From positions 1 to 48,751 of the forward strand of contig REEC01000139.1 in NCBI GenBank assembly GCA_007695285.1: DNA of 48,751 bases, in the 5' to 3' direction. The notes under the pieces were generated by a model that had not been told where the DNA came from, did not search any database, and saw only the letters and a program-made list of their open reading frames with translations. Each line of letters begins with the position of its first letter. The first letter of the stretch is position 1. Below are positions 8,054-16,197 of the stretch, in pieces. Origin of the DNA: Spirochaetaceae bacterium (lineage in GTDB: Bacteria > Spirochaetota > Spirochaetia > DSM-27196 > PXBQ01). The translations under genes and the position numbers were made by a program.

Positions 8054-8335
8054 ATGAGGACATACGAGGCGATGTGCGTCTTCCGCCCGGAAGATGAAAC
8101 ATTCACACGCGGCAAAGACGTTGTGCGGGAAGAACTGACCAAGCTCGAAGCGAAGGTCATACGAGAAGAAGACATGGGTCTCAGAACTCTCGCGTACCCT
8201 ATCCAGAAAACCCATCAGGCGCATTATTTTTACTTTGTTGTCGAGATGGACCCCGAAAAAGCTCACGTTACTGAGAATGCGCTGAAGCTCAAGACCGAGC
8301 TTCTCCGGTTCATGATGGTGAAACAGGAGTCCTAA
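8054..8335 (+). CDS. rpsF: 30S ribosomal protein S6
   Basis: S6 binds 16S rRNA with its partner S18 in the central domain of the small subunit. The 93-residue product has the standard S6 start MRTYEAMCVFRPED, the central motif REEDMGLRTLAYPIQKTHQAH and the strand YFYFVVEMDPEKA. It ends RFMMVKQES without the acidic tail some species have. The ATG follows GAGGAGG at good spacing. It is the first gene of the operon rpsF-ssb-rpsR-DUF2232-rplI-dnaB, and its TAA is immediately followed by the ssb ATG, so the two are translationally coupled. Confidence 0.97.
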   Translation: MRTYEAMCVFRPEDETFTRGKDVVREELTKLEAKVIREEDMGLRTLAYPIQKTHQAHYFYFVVEMDPEKAHVTENALKLKTELLRFMMVKQES

Positions 8336-8785
8336 ATGGCTTCCGATCTCAACACCGTTACCGTTGTCGGCCGTTTGACGCGGGACGCAGAATTGAAGTT
8401 TACCGGAACCGGGCTCCAGATCTGTAGTTTTTCGATCGCGAACAACTACCGTCGGAAGTCCGGCGAGGAGTGGATCGAGGAAACGAATTTCTTCGATGCC
8501 GTGATGATGGGCCGTCGCGCAGAGGCTCTCCATAAGTACCTCACGAAAGGCACTCAGATCGGTATCGAAGGGGCTCTTCGGCAGAACCGATGGGAGAAGG
8601 ACGGACAGACGCGAAGTCGTGTCGAAATTTTCGTGAACGACCTTCAACTGTTCGGAAGCCCATCGGGTAATCGATCCGGGGCTGCACCGGCCGGACAAGA
8701 GTCACGGGCCGGGAAGAGTTTTGGTTCGTACTCTCAGCCTCCTGCGGGTGAATCCGACGAGTTTGAAGACGACGTACCATTCTGA
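8336..8785 (+). CDS. ssb: Single-stranded DNA-binding protein
   Basis: Homotetrameric OB-fold protein that coats single-stranded DNA in replication and repair. The 149-residue product has the OB fold in residues 1-105 ([51 protein letters not shown]), a Gly/Ser/Ala-rich linker, and the acidic C-terminal tip DEFEDDVPF that recruits replication proteins. The start codon abuts the rpsF stop with no gap. Its position between rpsF and rpsR is the classic bacterial order. Confidence 0.97.
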   Translation: MASDLNTVTVVGRLTRDAELKFTGTGLQICSFSIANNYRRKSGEEWIEETNFFDAVMMGRRAEALHKYLTKGTQIGIEGALRQNRWEKDGQTRSRVEIFVNDLQLFGSPSGNRSGAAPAGQESRAGKSFGSYSQPPAGESDEFEDDVPF

Positions 8786-8801
8786 TACACGGAGGAAACA
8801 A

Positions 8802-9242
8802 ATGAGTGACAATACAAGTCAAAACGACAATGCCGGCCAGAACACGAGAAGCGACCGTCCGGCCGGCGATAGCAGGAGTTCCGGACAGGAAGATACATCG
8901 TCGCGCGAGCCTCGCCGCGAGGGCGGATACTCTCGTGACTCGCGCCCGAGTGGCGGTGGCGGTTACAGCCGCGACCGCGACGATCGTGGTGACCGCGACG
9001 ATCGCAGCGACGACCGCTCGTACCGTCCGCGCGGACGGGTATACTTCCGGAAGAAAATCGACAAGATCAAGGCTCAGAACCTTACAATCGATTATAAGCA
9101 TCCGGAGATTCTCCGACGGTTCATCACCGACAAGGGCAAAATTCTTCCCAGAAGGATTACCGGAACGTCGGCGAAGAACCAGCGACGTCTTGTAAAAGAG
9201 ATCAAGCGTGCACGAGCCCTTGCGCTGTTGCCGTTGAGCTAA
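8802..9242 (+). CDS. rpsR: 30S ribosomal protein S18 with long N-terminal extension
   Basis: S18 pairs with S6 on the 30S subunit. Residues ~78-146 are a canonical S18 core ([39 protein letters not shown], then [20 protein letters not shown]), which alone matches the usual family length of 70-90. Ahead of it lies a ~77-residue low-complexity tail rich in Ser, Arg, Asp and Gly, with repeated [12 protein letters not shown] blocks, in the same frame and reading through without stops. The start at 8802 follows GGAGGAAACAA; an upstream ATG in this frame lacks a ribosome site and would sit inside ssb. The tail resembles disordered RGG-type RNA-binding segments. Confidence 0.95.
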   Translation: MSDNTSQNDNAGQNTRSDRPAGDSRSSGQEDTSSREPRREGGYSRDSRPSGGGGYSRDRDDRGDRDDRSDDRSYRPRGRVYFRKKIDKIKAQNLTIDYKHPEILRRFITDKGKILPRRITGTSAKNQRRLVKEIKRARALALLPLS

Positions 9243-9293
9243 AGTCGAGCGAGAACGTCGGAATCGGCCGCCGCGGCTGGATCGGCAAGAGGC

Positions 9294-10253
9294 ATGACAC
9301 AACAAGAAAAAAGGGCGTGGATCGACGTCGGTATTGCGGCGCTGATCGCGACGTTCCTTTTGCAATCACGGCTTTTTGCTCTTTTTTTTCTGGCTCCGCT
9401 TCAAAGCATTCGGATCCGGCGTGGCCGTGTTGCGTTTTGGTACGCGGCAGCATCAATGCTTGCGTTTGTGGCCGGGCTCAAGCTGGTTCAGTTGACCCGG
9501 CTGGGGATCGGCTTTGACGCGGCGTTTTTTTTCCTGGATCTGTTCGTTCCGATATCTTTGTGTTTGGGACTGTGGCTTATCGACGCACCGGTACTCGCGG
9601 GCCACAAACGCGAGTACCGATTAATCGCGGCGACCGCGCTTGGTTCTGTCGGTGTCCTGCCGGTTTTTGGTGTGCTCGCGTCGGCTGAGGTCCTTACCGA
9701 GGTCGTACAAGCGCAGATCGTGATGCTCGCGGGGGGAAGCGAGCTCTTAAACAGCGGTGTGATAGATGAGATCGTGACAACCGCGATTACCGCGCTGTAC
9801 GGCAGTTTTTCGTTGGGTATCGCATTGGTGCTTGGCGCCGGTTGGTATCTTGGGACCGTGCTCGCTCTTCGCGGCACCGAGCGCGTTGAGGATGCTCCGA
9901 GCCTCGTGCGATTCCGGACCGAGCCGCGTCTGATCTGGGCGTTTCTCGTGTCGTGGGCGATCGCGTTGATCGGGTTTTATGTCGATATCGGTCTTTTGCG
10001 ACCGGTTGCGACGAATATCGGTTTAGTGTTGGCTCTTATTTACGCCGTGCAAGGCGTCGGGATAATCCAATTCTTGATGGCGCGGTTTGGACTGGGCCGT
10101 GGCGCGAGAATCGGTATCGGGATCGCGGCTTTTTTCGTCGTGTTGATTCCCGGTTTGAACCTGGTCGTCGTATTCGGCGTCCCGGGATTGGGGCTCGCGG
10201 AGTTGTGGGTAAATTTTGGAAGAACGGAAACGAACAGCAAAGAACGGAAATGA
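9294..10253 (+). CDS. DUF2232 (YybS-like) integral membrane protein
   Basis: A 319-residue polytopic membrane protein with about eight hydrophobic helices and few charged loops. Its location between rpsR and rplI, just ahead of dnaB, is the place occupied by the YybS/DUF2232 family in Firmicutes and other bacteria, and the length and topology agree. The C-terminal part (ALIYAVQGVGIIQFLMARFGLG and the following helix ending in a GVPGLGLAELWVNF loop) looks like the family's conserved end. The ATG is preceded by AAGAGG. The family's biochemical role is unestablished; some members resemble substrate-binding (S) components of ECF transporters. Confidence 0.75.
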   Translation: MTQQEKRAWIDVGIAALIATFLLQSRLFALFFLAPLQSIRIRRGRVAFWYAAASMLAFVAGLKLVQLTRLGIGFDAAFFFLDLFVPISLCLGLWLIDAPVLAGHKREYRLIAATALGSVGVLPVFGVLASAEVLTEVVQAQIVMLAGGSELLNSGVIDEIVTTAITALYGSFSLGIALVLGAGWYLGTVLALRGTERVEDAPSLVRFRTEPRLIWAFLVSWAIALIGFYVDIGLLRPVATNIGLVLALIYAVQGVGIIQFLMARFGLGRGARIGIGIAAFFVVLIPGLNLVVVFGVPGLGLAELWVNFGRTETNSKERK

Positions 10254-10275
10254 ACGGGTTGAAGGAGAATAAACG

Positions 10276-10971
10276 ATGAAGGTAATTCTTAACACCGATG
10301 TCGCGACTCTTGGGGAAGAAGGAGACGTGAAAGACGTCGCTCGGGGATACGCGCGGAACTTTTTGATCCCGCGGGATCTCGTGCTTCCGTACACTAAACA
10401 GAATGTCGCAATAATCGAAGGTCGTCGTGTTTCGATCGAGCGTCGGAAAGACGAGAAGCGTTCGGCCGCGATGGGCCTCAAGGAGCGCATCGAGTCGATC
10501 ACCGTGACGATCAAGGCGACCGTCGGGGCATCGGGGCGGTTGTTCGGATCCGTATCATCGACGATGATCGCCGAGGAACTTGGAAAACTCGGCATCGAAA
10601 TCGAGCGCCGACGGATCGAGATTCCTGATCACACGATCAAATCGACGGGAAGTTTCCCGGTGCGCGTCAAGCTGTACGGTGACCAGGAAGCCACGTTGAA
10701 AGTTGTCGTCACGGGTGACGGTGAAAAGCCGGCTGAGGGAGCTGAGAGTCCCGCGGCCGCAGCCCCGTCCGCTGCCGTCGCTGCCGAATCTCGTGAGGAG
10801 GTCGCAACCGCAACCGCGACGGAGACCGAGACCGAGGCCGCGTCGGAAGAAACAGCTCTCGACACCGACGATACTCCGGAGTTCAATGAGCTCGAAGACA
10901 ATGAGCCGGACGCGGAGCGCGACGAGTACGACGCGGAGCGCGACGAGTACGACGCGGAGCGCGACGAGTAG
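10276..10971 (+). CDS. rplI: 50S ribosomal protein L9 with acidic C-terminal extension
   Basis: L9 binds 23S rRNA near the L1 stalk and helps maintain reading frame. Residues 1-148 form a normal L9: MKVILNTDVATLGEEGDVKDV, the connecting helix around 40-75, and the C-terminal RNA-binding domain ending ATLKVVVTGDG. Residues ~151-231 are an extra low-complexity tail, first Ala/Pro/Glu/Thr-rich and then strongly acidic, finishing in three repeats of DAERDEY. Family length is normally about 150. The ATG is preceded by GAAGGAG. The stop codon lies inside the third DNA repeat. dnaB starts three bases after the stop. Confidence 0.95.
   Translation: MKVILNTDVATLGEEGDVKDVARGYARNFLIPRDLVLPYTKQNVAIIEGRRVSIERRKDEKRSAAMGLKERIESITVTIKATVGASGRLFGSVSSTMIAEELGKLGIEIERRRIEIPDHTIKSTGSFPVRVKLYGDQEATLKVVVTGDGEKPAEGAESPAAAAPSAAVAAESREEVATATATETETEAASEETALDTDDTPEFNELEDNEPDAERDEYDAERDEYDAERDE
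10909..10971 (+). repeat. Three 21-bp tandem repeats at the end of rplI
   Basis: Unit GACGCGGAGCGCGACGAGTA plus C occurs at 10909-10929, 10930-10950 and 10951-10971. The third copy differs only in its last base (C to G), turning the Tyr codon TAC into the stop TAG. The repeats encode DAERDEY. Confidence 0.95.
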
Positions 10972-10974
10972 TAC

Positions 10975-12321
10975 GTGAGTGACGTCCGGAAGCCGCTGCG
11001 AGATACGATTCCACCGCACAACGCCGAGGCGGAGGTCGCAACCCTCGGTGCGGTCCTGATCGATCCGGAAGCTCTCGGACGTATTGTTCAGTTCCTGCGC
11101 GCAGACGATTTTTACCGGGCCGCGCATCAGAAAATATTTGCCGCGATACGAGTTCTTTCGGAGCGTAGCGAAGAAATCGATCTCATCACGCTGACCCAGG
11201 AATTGCGTTCGGAGGGAATTCTTGATTCCGTCGGCGGTGCCGGGTACGTTTCGTCGCTGACTTCGGCGGTACCGACAAGCGCAAACATTGAGTACTACGC
11301 GAGGATAGTCCGCGACGGGAGCATACGTCGTCGGATAATCAAGATCGCCGGTGAGATCATGGCCGAATCGTACGACGACTCGAACGAAAGTCGTCGTGTC
11401 ATCGAGGAAGCCGAGCGGCGCATTTTCGAGATTGCCGAAACTCAACAGACTAACGACTTTGTCCGCGCGAGCGACGTCGTCGAGATGACGATCAACATGA
11501 TCGAGCATCTGTATAAGTCGAACGACGAGTACACGGGGATCCCGTCGGGGTTTCCCGCGCTCGACACGATGTTGAGCGGCTTTCAGAACTCCGAGTTTAT
11601 CGTGATCGGCGCGCGACCTTCGGTCGGGAAAACGGCGTTTGCGCTGACCTGCGCGGGCAATATTTCGATTCATTCGAAGATTCCGGTTGGTTTCTTCACG
11701 CTCGAAATGTCGAACATGGCGCTTATGCAACGACTGATCGCCGCGGAGGCGCGGATCAGCTCTCAGACAATCAGGACCGGCATGTTGAAGCCGTCGGACT
11801 TCAAAAACTTAACCGACGCCGCCGGTTTGATTTACGAGGCGCCGTTGTGGATCTCCGACACGCCGAACATGAAGCTGCTCGACCTTCGCGCGCAGGCGCG
11901 ACGGATGGTACTGCAGCACAAGGTGAGGATTATCTTCATCGATTATCTGACTCTGGTCACAGCCGAGAATACCGAGATCCCGCGTCACGAGCAAATCGCC
12001 GAGATCTCGCGTTCTCTGAAGGCTCTCGCGCGCGAGCTCGAGATACCGGTAGTCGCGTTGAGCCAAGTGACGCGCGATTCTGAAGGGAAAAGACCGAATC
12101 TCTCAAATATTCGGGAGTCCGGTTCGATCGAACAGGATGCCGACGTCGTGATGTTTCTCCACCGTGAGCGTGGGACCGAGCGTGAGTCGAACGAACCGGC
12201 AAACACGGTCGAGACCGAGCTTGTCGTCGCGAAACAACGGAACGGACCCGTGGGCACGGTCAAAATCGCTTTTGTTCCTCGTTACACGAAATTCGAGTCG
12301 CTTGCGGACGACGTAGTGTGA
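10975..12321 (+). CDS. dnaB: Replicative DNA helicase DnaB
   Basis: Hexameric helicase that unwinds the replication fork 5' to 3'. The 448-residue product has the N-terminal helical primase-interaction domain (DTIPPHNAEAEVATLGAVLID, 10-110), a linker helix, and a RecA-type core with Walker A GARPSVGKT (212-220), the EMS motif FTLEMSN, Walker B RIIFIDYLTLV and the late motif ALSQVTRDSEGKRPNLSNIR. No intein interrupts it. The start is GTG, three bases after the rplI stop, with no clear ribosome site, so reinitiation by ribosomes finishing rplI is likely. The rplI-dnaB pairing is common in bacteria. Confidence 0.97.
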   Translation: MSDVRKPLRDTIPPHNAEAEVATLGAVLIDPEALGRIVQFLRADDFYRAAHQKIFAAIRVLSERSEEIDLITLTQELRSEGILDSVGGAGYVSSLTSAVPTSANIEYYARIVRDGSIRRRIIKIAGEIMAESYDDSNESRRVIEEAERRIFEIAETQQTNDFVRASDVVEMTINMIEHLYKSNDEYTGIPSGFPALDTMLSGFQNSEFIVIGARPSVGKTAFALTCAGNISIHSKIPVGFFTLEMSNMALMQRLIAAEARISSQTIRTGMLKPSDFKNLTDAAGLIYEAPLWISDTPNMKLLDLRAQARRMVLQHKVRIIFIDYLTLVTAENTEIPRHEQIAEISRSLKALARELEIPVVALSQVTRDSEGKRPNLSNIRESGSIEQDADVVMFLHRERGTERESNEPANTVETELVVAKQRNGPVGTVKIAFVPRYTKFESLADDVV

Positions 12322-12330
12322 CGGTATACT
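12302..12330 (+). promoter_or_regulatory. Promoter for the ComFB-like gene inside the dnaB end
   Basis: TTGCGG (12302-12307), 17-base spacer, TATACT (12325-12330). The -35 lies in the last codons of dnaB. A leader of about 20 bases with GAAGGGAG precedes the ATG at 12359, so the gene can be expressed apart from the replication operon. Confidence 0.7.
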
Positions 12331-12358
12331 GATTCCACACTAGAGAAGGGAGCACCGA

Positions 12359-12640
12359 ATGTCGTTCAAGACCCGGTACGATTTCGAATCGTTGGTCAAC
12401 GAGTCCGAACGCCTCGTGATCGAAGAACTCGAACGTCAGCTCGTAGAGACCGAGACTCGCTATAGTGAGAATGCAATCCTCGATATGGCCGCGTACGCGT
12501 TGAATCATGTGCAACCGATGTACCGAGCGAATCTTCTCGGGCGGTTGTACGCGTCGGCGCTCGAGTCCGAAGCCGGTCCCGCGGTGCGAAAAGCCGTAAG
12601 CGACGCGATCAAGAAGGTCTCTCAGAACCCGCCGGAATGA
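12359..12640 (+). CDS. ComFB-family protein (93 residues)
   Basis: Small all-helical protein of the late-competence ComFB family. The phrases FESLVNESERLVIEELERQL and ILDMAAYALNHVQPMYRANL carry the family pattern (acidic N-terminal helix, then LDxxAxALNxxxPxY). The Cys pair found in Bacillus ComFB before this second motif is absent (SENAILDM here). Cyanobacterial ComFB proteins have been reported to bind cyclic dinucleotides, so this may be a small second-messenger receptor; that is inference. It has a good ribosome site (GAAGGGAG) and its own promoter, and no competence genes are nearby. A second ComFB protein is encoded at 25362-26063. Confidence 0.8.
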   Translation: MSFKTRYDFESLVNESERLVIEELERQLVETETRYSENAILDMAAYALNHVQPMYRANLLGRLYASALESEAGPAVRKAVSDAIKKVSQNPPE

Positions 12641-12696
12641 CTGTCCTCAGGTGGCGCCGGTAACATCTTCGCTCTTGCACGGTGCTTTCTTGAGTC

Positions 12697-14781
12697 TCAA
12701 CTCCCGACGAAAAGGCGAAGTGATTCGAGGAGCACCGGTCGCCGTCCGCGAATCAACGTAAACGTCGAATTCGGTACACCGGCCGACGCCGCAAAGTACC
12801 CTTCGGCGGTGATTGCCGCCCAGTTGCCATCGGCAAGCAGGTAGAAGTTCATCACGTGTCGATCGGTTTCGCGCGTCCAGACCGAAACCGAACCGTCAAA
12901 GTTCAACGTGTATACAAGGTTGCGGAGCACGTGAACCGTACGCGGCACGTGACCGGACGGCGGCAAAGTGCGGACACGAAGACCGTCCCAGATAGCGATG
13001 TCCCGTCGGCCGGCGGCAAAATAGACGTTCGACGTAAGCCGGTCTATCGCGATGTTGGCCGATAGATCCTCGCGTGGATACGACGTTACCGCGCGGACGG
13101 TGTCGAGGTTCTCACCGCGGTGCATGTAGAGAACCGTTTCGATCGAGCCGCGCCGGTCCTCGAGCCCGACCGTAAACAACTGGTTGCGCGCTATATCGTA
13201 CTCGACGTCGAACACGAGAAAAGACGGCGTGGGCATCGTGATCGTCTCGCCTGTGCGACCGTCGATCCGGAGCAGCGCGGAGTCCAGAGCGGTTGCCGTC
13301 GCGTTCTTCCCGACGACCACCGAATGGTCGAGATAGACCGCGGTATTTGTACCGGTGGACGTAACCTCGAGCTCGGCCGCTCCGGTATTGAGGTCGAGAA
13401 AGCGGATTTGTCCGTTCCGCTCGGTTACCAGGGCAGAATCGGCGTACGGTTTGAGCTCGGTGATTCGGTCGTTCGTCGTGACCGGAGTCGGATAGACGCC
13501 GTAGCGATCGATGGCAAAGAGTTCCGATGTCGTGTCGCTCCACGCGAGAATCCGGCCATCGGCGACCGATGTCAGAGACGGAGAGCCGGGAAAAGGTAGA
13601 TCAATCTCTCGATCCGTTACGTACGTGACGTGCGGTATATCGGTTCGGCGCACGGGCGTGAACGCGAACACGTCGGACTCGAGCGAAATCAAGCCGTCAG
13701 GGGTGCCCAGATAAAGATTCTTGTCGGCGTACGCGATCGCGGTGACGGGACGAACGCGATTCAACGCGAAATCCCTTTTCTCGCGTGCAAAACGCGGAAA
13801 GTACACGATGTCGCCGTCTTCGTACCCCAGAAAAATATCGTCGCGGATGAAGCGTGTTGCGGTCGGTGTCGTGGGTATGGCGCGGTCGGGTGTGTACCGC
13901 AACGATAGCCTTCCGCCGGAAAACGCGTACTGAGTGTACACGGTGCGACCGGTCTCTTCGAGAAACACGCCGATTTCGTCCGAGACCGGATCGACAGCAA
14001 GCGAGTGGATCCGACCGAGCCGTGTCGAGTCGACGACGGAACCGTTGAGAATGTCGAGGACGATGAGTTCGGTACCGGCGACGGCTGCAGCGTGCCTTCG
14101 ATCGCTCAAAACGACCATGTGTTGCAGGTTCGTGCGGGTTCGCGCGCGCTGGACCTCGTTTCCCGACGGAATATCGCGGTAGATAATAGTGCCGCTCGAC
14201 GGAATGTACGTCATTACGCGCGCTTCACTTCCGGCGATCGTGAAGAACGTGACGATGCCGTGCCCCGAGCGGAAGTACGGGAGCACGCGCCCCGTCGTCG
14301 CATCGAGGAACTCCATGCTCTGAAAGCGTGGCATGCTGTATGCGAGGAATCGTCCTTGAGGTGAAAACGCGAGGTGAATCGGCGCGTCGTCGAGCAGCCG
14401 CTCGACGATCGGTCGCCCGGTGTCGTAGTTCCAGATCGTGACCCGGTGACGTCGTGAACCGTCGGACTCGACGGCGGCAAATACCGGCCGCGTCGGATGC
14501 AAAACGACCTGAGTAATCGGGAGGTCCGAGAAACGGATCGTCCTTATCAAGTTGCCGGTGTCCCGGTTCCAGAACCGCACGGTGCCGTCTCGTCCGGCCG
14601 TGACGACTGTGTCGGTACGCTCGTCGTATCTTATCGCCGTTACCCGGTCAGGATGACTTGTGTTGAGAATCAACGAGTGATCTTGGGCAAAAACGCCGGA
14701 AACACCGACCGTGCAGATCACGAGCGCGAGTGCCACGCGCCGTCGGATCGATCGCGAAACGGTTTTTGTCAAACTATCCAT
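12697..14781 (-). CDS. Periplasmic WD40-type beta-propeller protein
   Basis: The 694-residue product has a cleavable signal peptide (basic RRR start, hydrophobic core ALALVICTVGVSG, cleavage after VFA near residue 32). The remainder is built of WD40-like blades: TVVTAGRDGTVRFWNRDTGN, HRVTIWNYDTGR, and near the C-terminus LNFDGSVSVWTRETDRHVMN, enough for about two propellers. It ends with a small module, DGNWAAITAEGYFAASAG, similar to the segment that closes propellers in bacterial WD40 proteins. No enzyme motif is visible; a scaffold or receptor role in the periplasm is likely. It is the last gene of the rpsB-to-rseP transcription unit, 33 bases after rseP, with AGGTGGTG before the ATG. Confidence 0.75.
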   Translation of the reverse strand: MDSLTKTVSRSIRRRVALALVICTVGVSGVFAQDHSLILNTSHPDRVTAIRYDERTDTVVTAGRDGTVRFWNRDTGNLIRTIRFSDLPITQVVLHPTRPVFAAVESDGSRRHRVTIWNYDTGRPIVERLLDDAPIHLAFSPQGRFLAYSMPRFQSMEFLDATTGRVLPYFRSGHGIVTFFTIAGSEARVMTYIPSSGTIIYRDIPSGNEVQRARTRTNLQHMVVLSDRRHAAAVAGTELIVLDILNGSVVDSTRLGRIHSLAVDPVSDEIGVFLEETGRTVYTQYAFSGGRLSLRYTPDRAIPTTPTATRFIRDDIFLGYEDGDIVYFPRFAREKRDFALNRVRPVTAIAYADKNLYLGTPDGLISLESDVFAFTPVRRTDIPHVTYVTDREIDLPFPGSPSLTSVADGRILAWSDTTSELFAIDRYGVYPTPVTTNDRITELKPYADSALVTERNGQIRFLDLNTGAAELEVTSTGTNTAVYLDHSVVVGKNATATALDSALLRIDGRTGETITMPTPSFLVFDVEYDIARNQLFTVGLEDRRGSIETVLYMHRGENLDTVRAVTSYPREDLSANIAIDRLTSNVYFAAGRRDIAIWDGLRVRTLPPSGHVPRTVHVLRNLVYTLNFDGSVSVWTRETDRHVMNFYLLADGNWAAITAEGYFAASAGVPNSTFTLIRGRRPVLLESLRLFVGS

Positions 14782-14814
14782 CGTAACACCACCTATTCAT
14801 TGCGCGTTGCACGG

Positions 14815-16173
14815 TCATCTGTTTACCAGAAACAAAACATCATTGAAAAGAGCGAACACGATGAGGAAAAGGATCATCATCGTACCGACAAACTGATACC
14901 GATACACAAAGCGCGGGCGCAGAGGAGACCTCTTGATCATCTCGATCATCGATAACACGATCTGTCCGCCGTCGAGGGCGGGAATTGGGAGAAGGTTCAT
15001 CAGAAAGAGCGTGACGCTGATGAGGCTCAGGAAATTGAAGAATGCCGTAATGCCGACACCGATACCTTGTGTCGCTCCCTGAGTCGTGACTTCACCGATG
15101 AAGTACGTAATTCGAATCGGGCCGGCGACCGCCTGGGTGACGTCGACACCGCCAAATAGCAGTGCGATGCTTCTGGTTATCAACGCGAGGGTTTCCCATG
15201 TCTCTGCCGCACCCCGACCGAGCGCGGAAAAAACACCGAGCCGTGGAGTGCGCACCGATACGGTCTCGAATGTCACTCCGAGTTCCGTTCGACCGTCCTC
15301 ACTCGTTCCGGGAACTGTGGTCAGCACACGTGGGGATCTGTTTCGCGTGACTTCGATCGCGACTGTCTGCCCGGCCTCGTCGAGCGCCGCGCTGAACTCA
15401 ATCGAGTGGGAAACCGGCTCACCGTCGACCGCGATAATTGCGTCGCCGGGTTGAAAACCCGCGATATCCGCGGCCGAGGACTCCCTCACCGCGGCGACGA
15501 CGGGCACGATCCACGGGAAGATGCCGAGTTGCCCCGCGCCCGTTCCACGATCGAGCGTGGGTACTACGGGCAGGTCCATTACCGATCCGTCGCGCTCGAT
15601 CGTGAGCACGATTCTGACGTCCGCCGACTGTGCGATCGTCCGTTGAATGTCACGGAAGTGTGGCGTCGGCTCTCCGTCGATCGCCACGATGCGGTCGCCT
15701 GTCTTCAAGCCCGCGTCGCGAGCCGGTAGCGGCGAAAGCACGGTCTCATAATCGTCGACGAGCACAATACGGTTCTCGAACGTTTCGTACGAGAATCCGA
15801 TTCCCCACACAACGGCGAAAACGACGATCGCAAACAATACGTTCACCAGAGGACCCGAAAATAACACGATGATTCGCTGCCACGGTCGCGCCGACATGAA
15901 CGATCCTTCGTCGTGAGGAAAGCTCTCGGCCTTGTTCGCCCACGCCTCGCGCATCGAGTCCTCGCCCTTCATTTTGCAGTAGCCGCCGATCGGAAAGAGC
16001 GACAGACGGTACTCGGTCCCGGCGTGCGTGAATCCGAAGATTTTTCTGCCCCATCCGATCGAGAACGCTTCGACCTCGATACCGGTAGCTTTCGCGGCCA
16101 AAAGATGCCCGGCTTCGTGAAAAAAGACCACGATTCCGAGACCCAACAAGCCGATGACGATATTCAGGATCAT
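14815..16173 (-). CDS. rseP: Site-2 metalloprotease RseP
   Basis: Intramembrane zinc protease that cuts anti-sigma factors and leftover signal peptides. The 452-residue product has the HEAGH zinc motif in the first membrane helix (His19, Glu20, His23), the conserved FPIGGYCKMKGED loop, two PDZ domains (about 125-215 and 220-310), and the third metal ligand in LLPIPALDGGQI near residue 400, followed by a last membrane helix. Domain order and length match E. coli RseP. The ATG follows GTAGGGG. It sits 24 bases after cdsA. In Treponema pallidum, dxr lies between these two genes; here nothing does. Confidence 0.96.
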   Translation of the reverse strand: MILNIVIGLLGLGIVVFFHEAGHLLAAKATGIEVEAFSIGWGRKIFGFTHAGTEYRLSLFPIGGYCKMKGEDSMREAWANKAESFPHDEGSFMSARPWQRIIVLFSGPLVNVLFAIVVFAVVWGIGFSYETFENRIVLVDDYETVLSPLPARDAGLKTGDRIVAIDGEPTPHFRDIQRTIAQSADVRIVLTIERDGSVMDLPVVPTLDRGTGAGQLGIFPWIVPVVAAVRESSAADIAGFQPGDAIIAVDGEPVSHSIEFSAALDEAGQTVAIEVTRNRSPRVLTTVPGTSEDGRTELGVTFETVSVRTPRLGVFSALGRGAAETWETLALITRSIALLFGGVDVTQAVAGPIRITYFIGEVTTQGATQGIGVGITAFFNFLSLISVTLFLMNLLPIPALDGGQIVLSMIEMIKRSPLRPRFVYRYQFVGTMMILFLIVFALFNDVLFLVNR

Positions 16174-16197
16174 TCGAGCCCCTACAGGAACAAGATA

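Noticed and set aside
10909-10971. Possible CRISPR or regulatory repeat array
   Set aside because: The units are directly adjacent without spacers and lie in frame at the end of rplI, so this is a coding tandem repeat.
10555-11730. 391-codon minus-strand frame across rplI and dnaB
   Set aside because: Shadow of high-GC third positions; includes the translation of the 21-bp repeat on the wrong strand.
10975-12321. Possible intein in dnaB
   Set aside because: The helicase motifs are continuous and the length (448 residues) is that of an uninterrupted DnaB.
12641-12696. Terminator between the ComFB gene and the WD40 gene
   Set aside because: Short GC palindromes occur (GCACGGTGC, GGCGCC), but with impossibly small loops and no T-tract in either direction.
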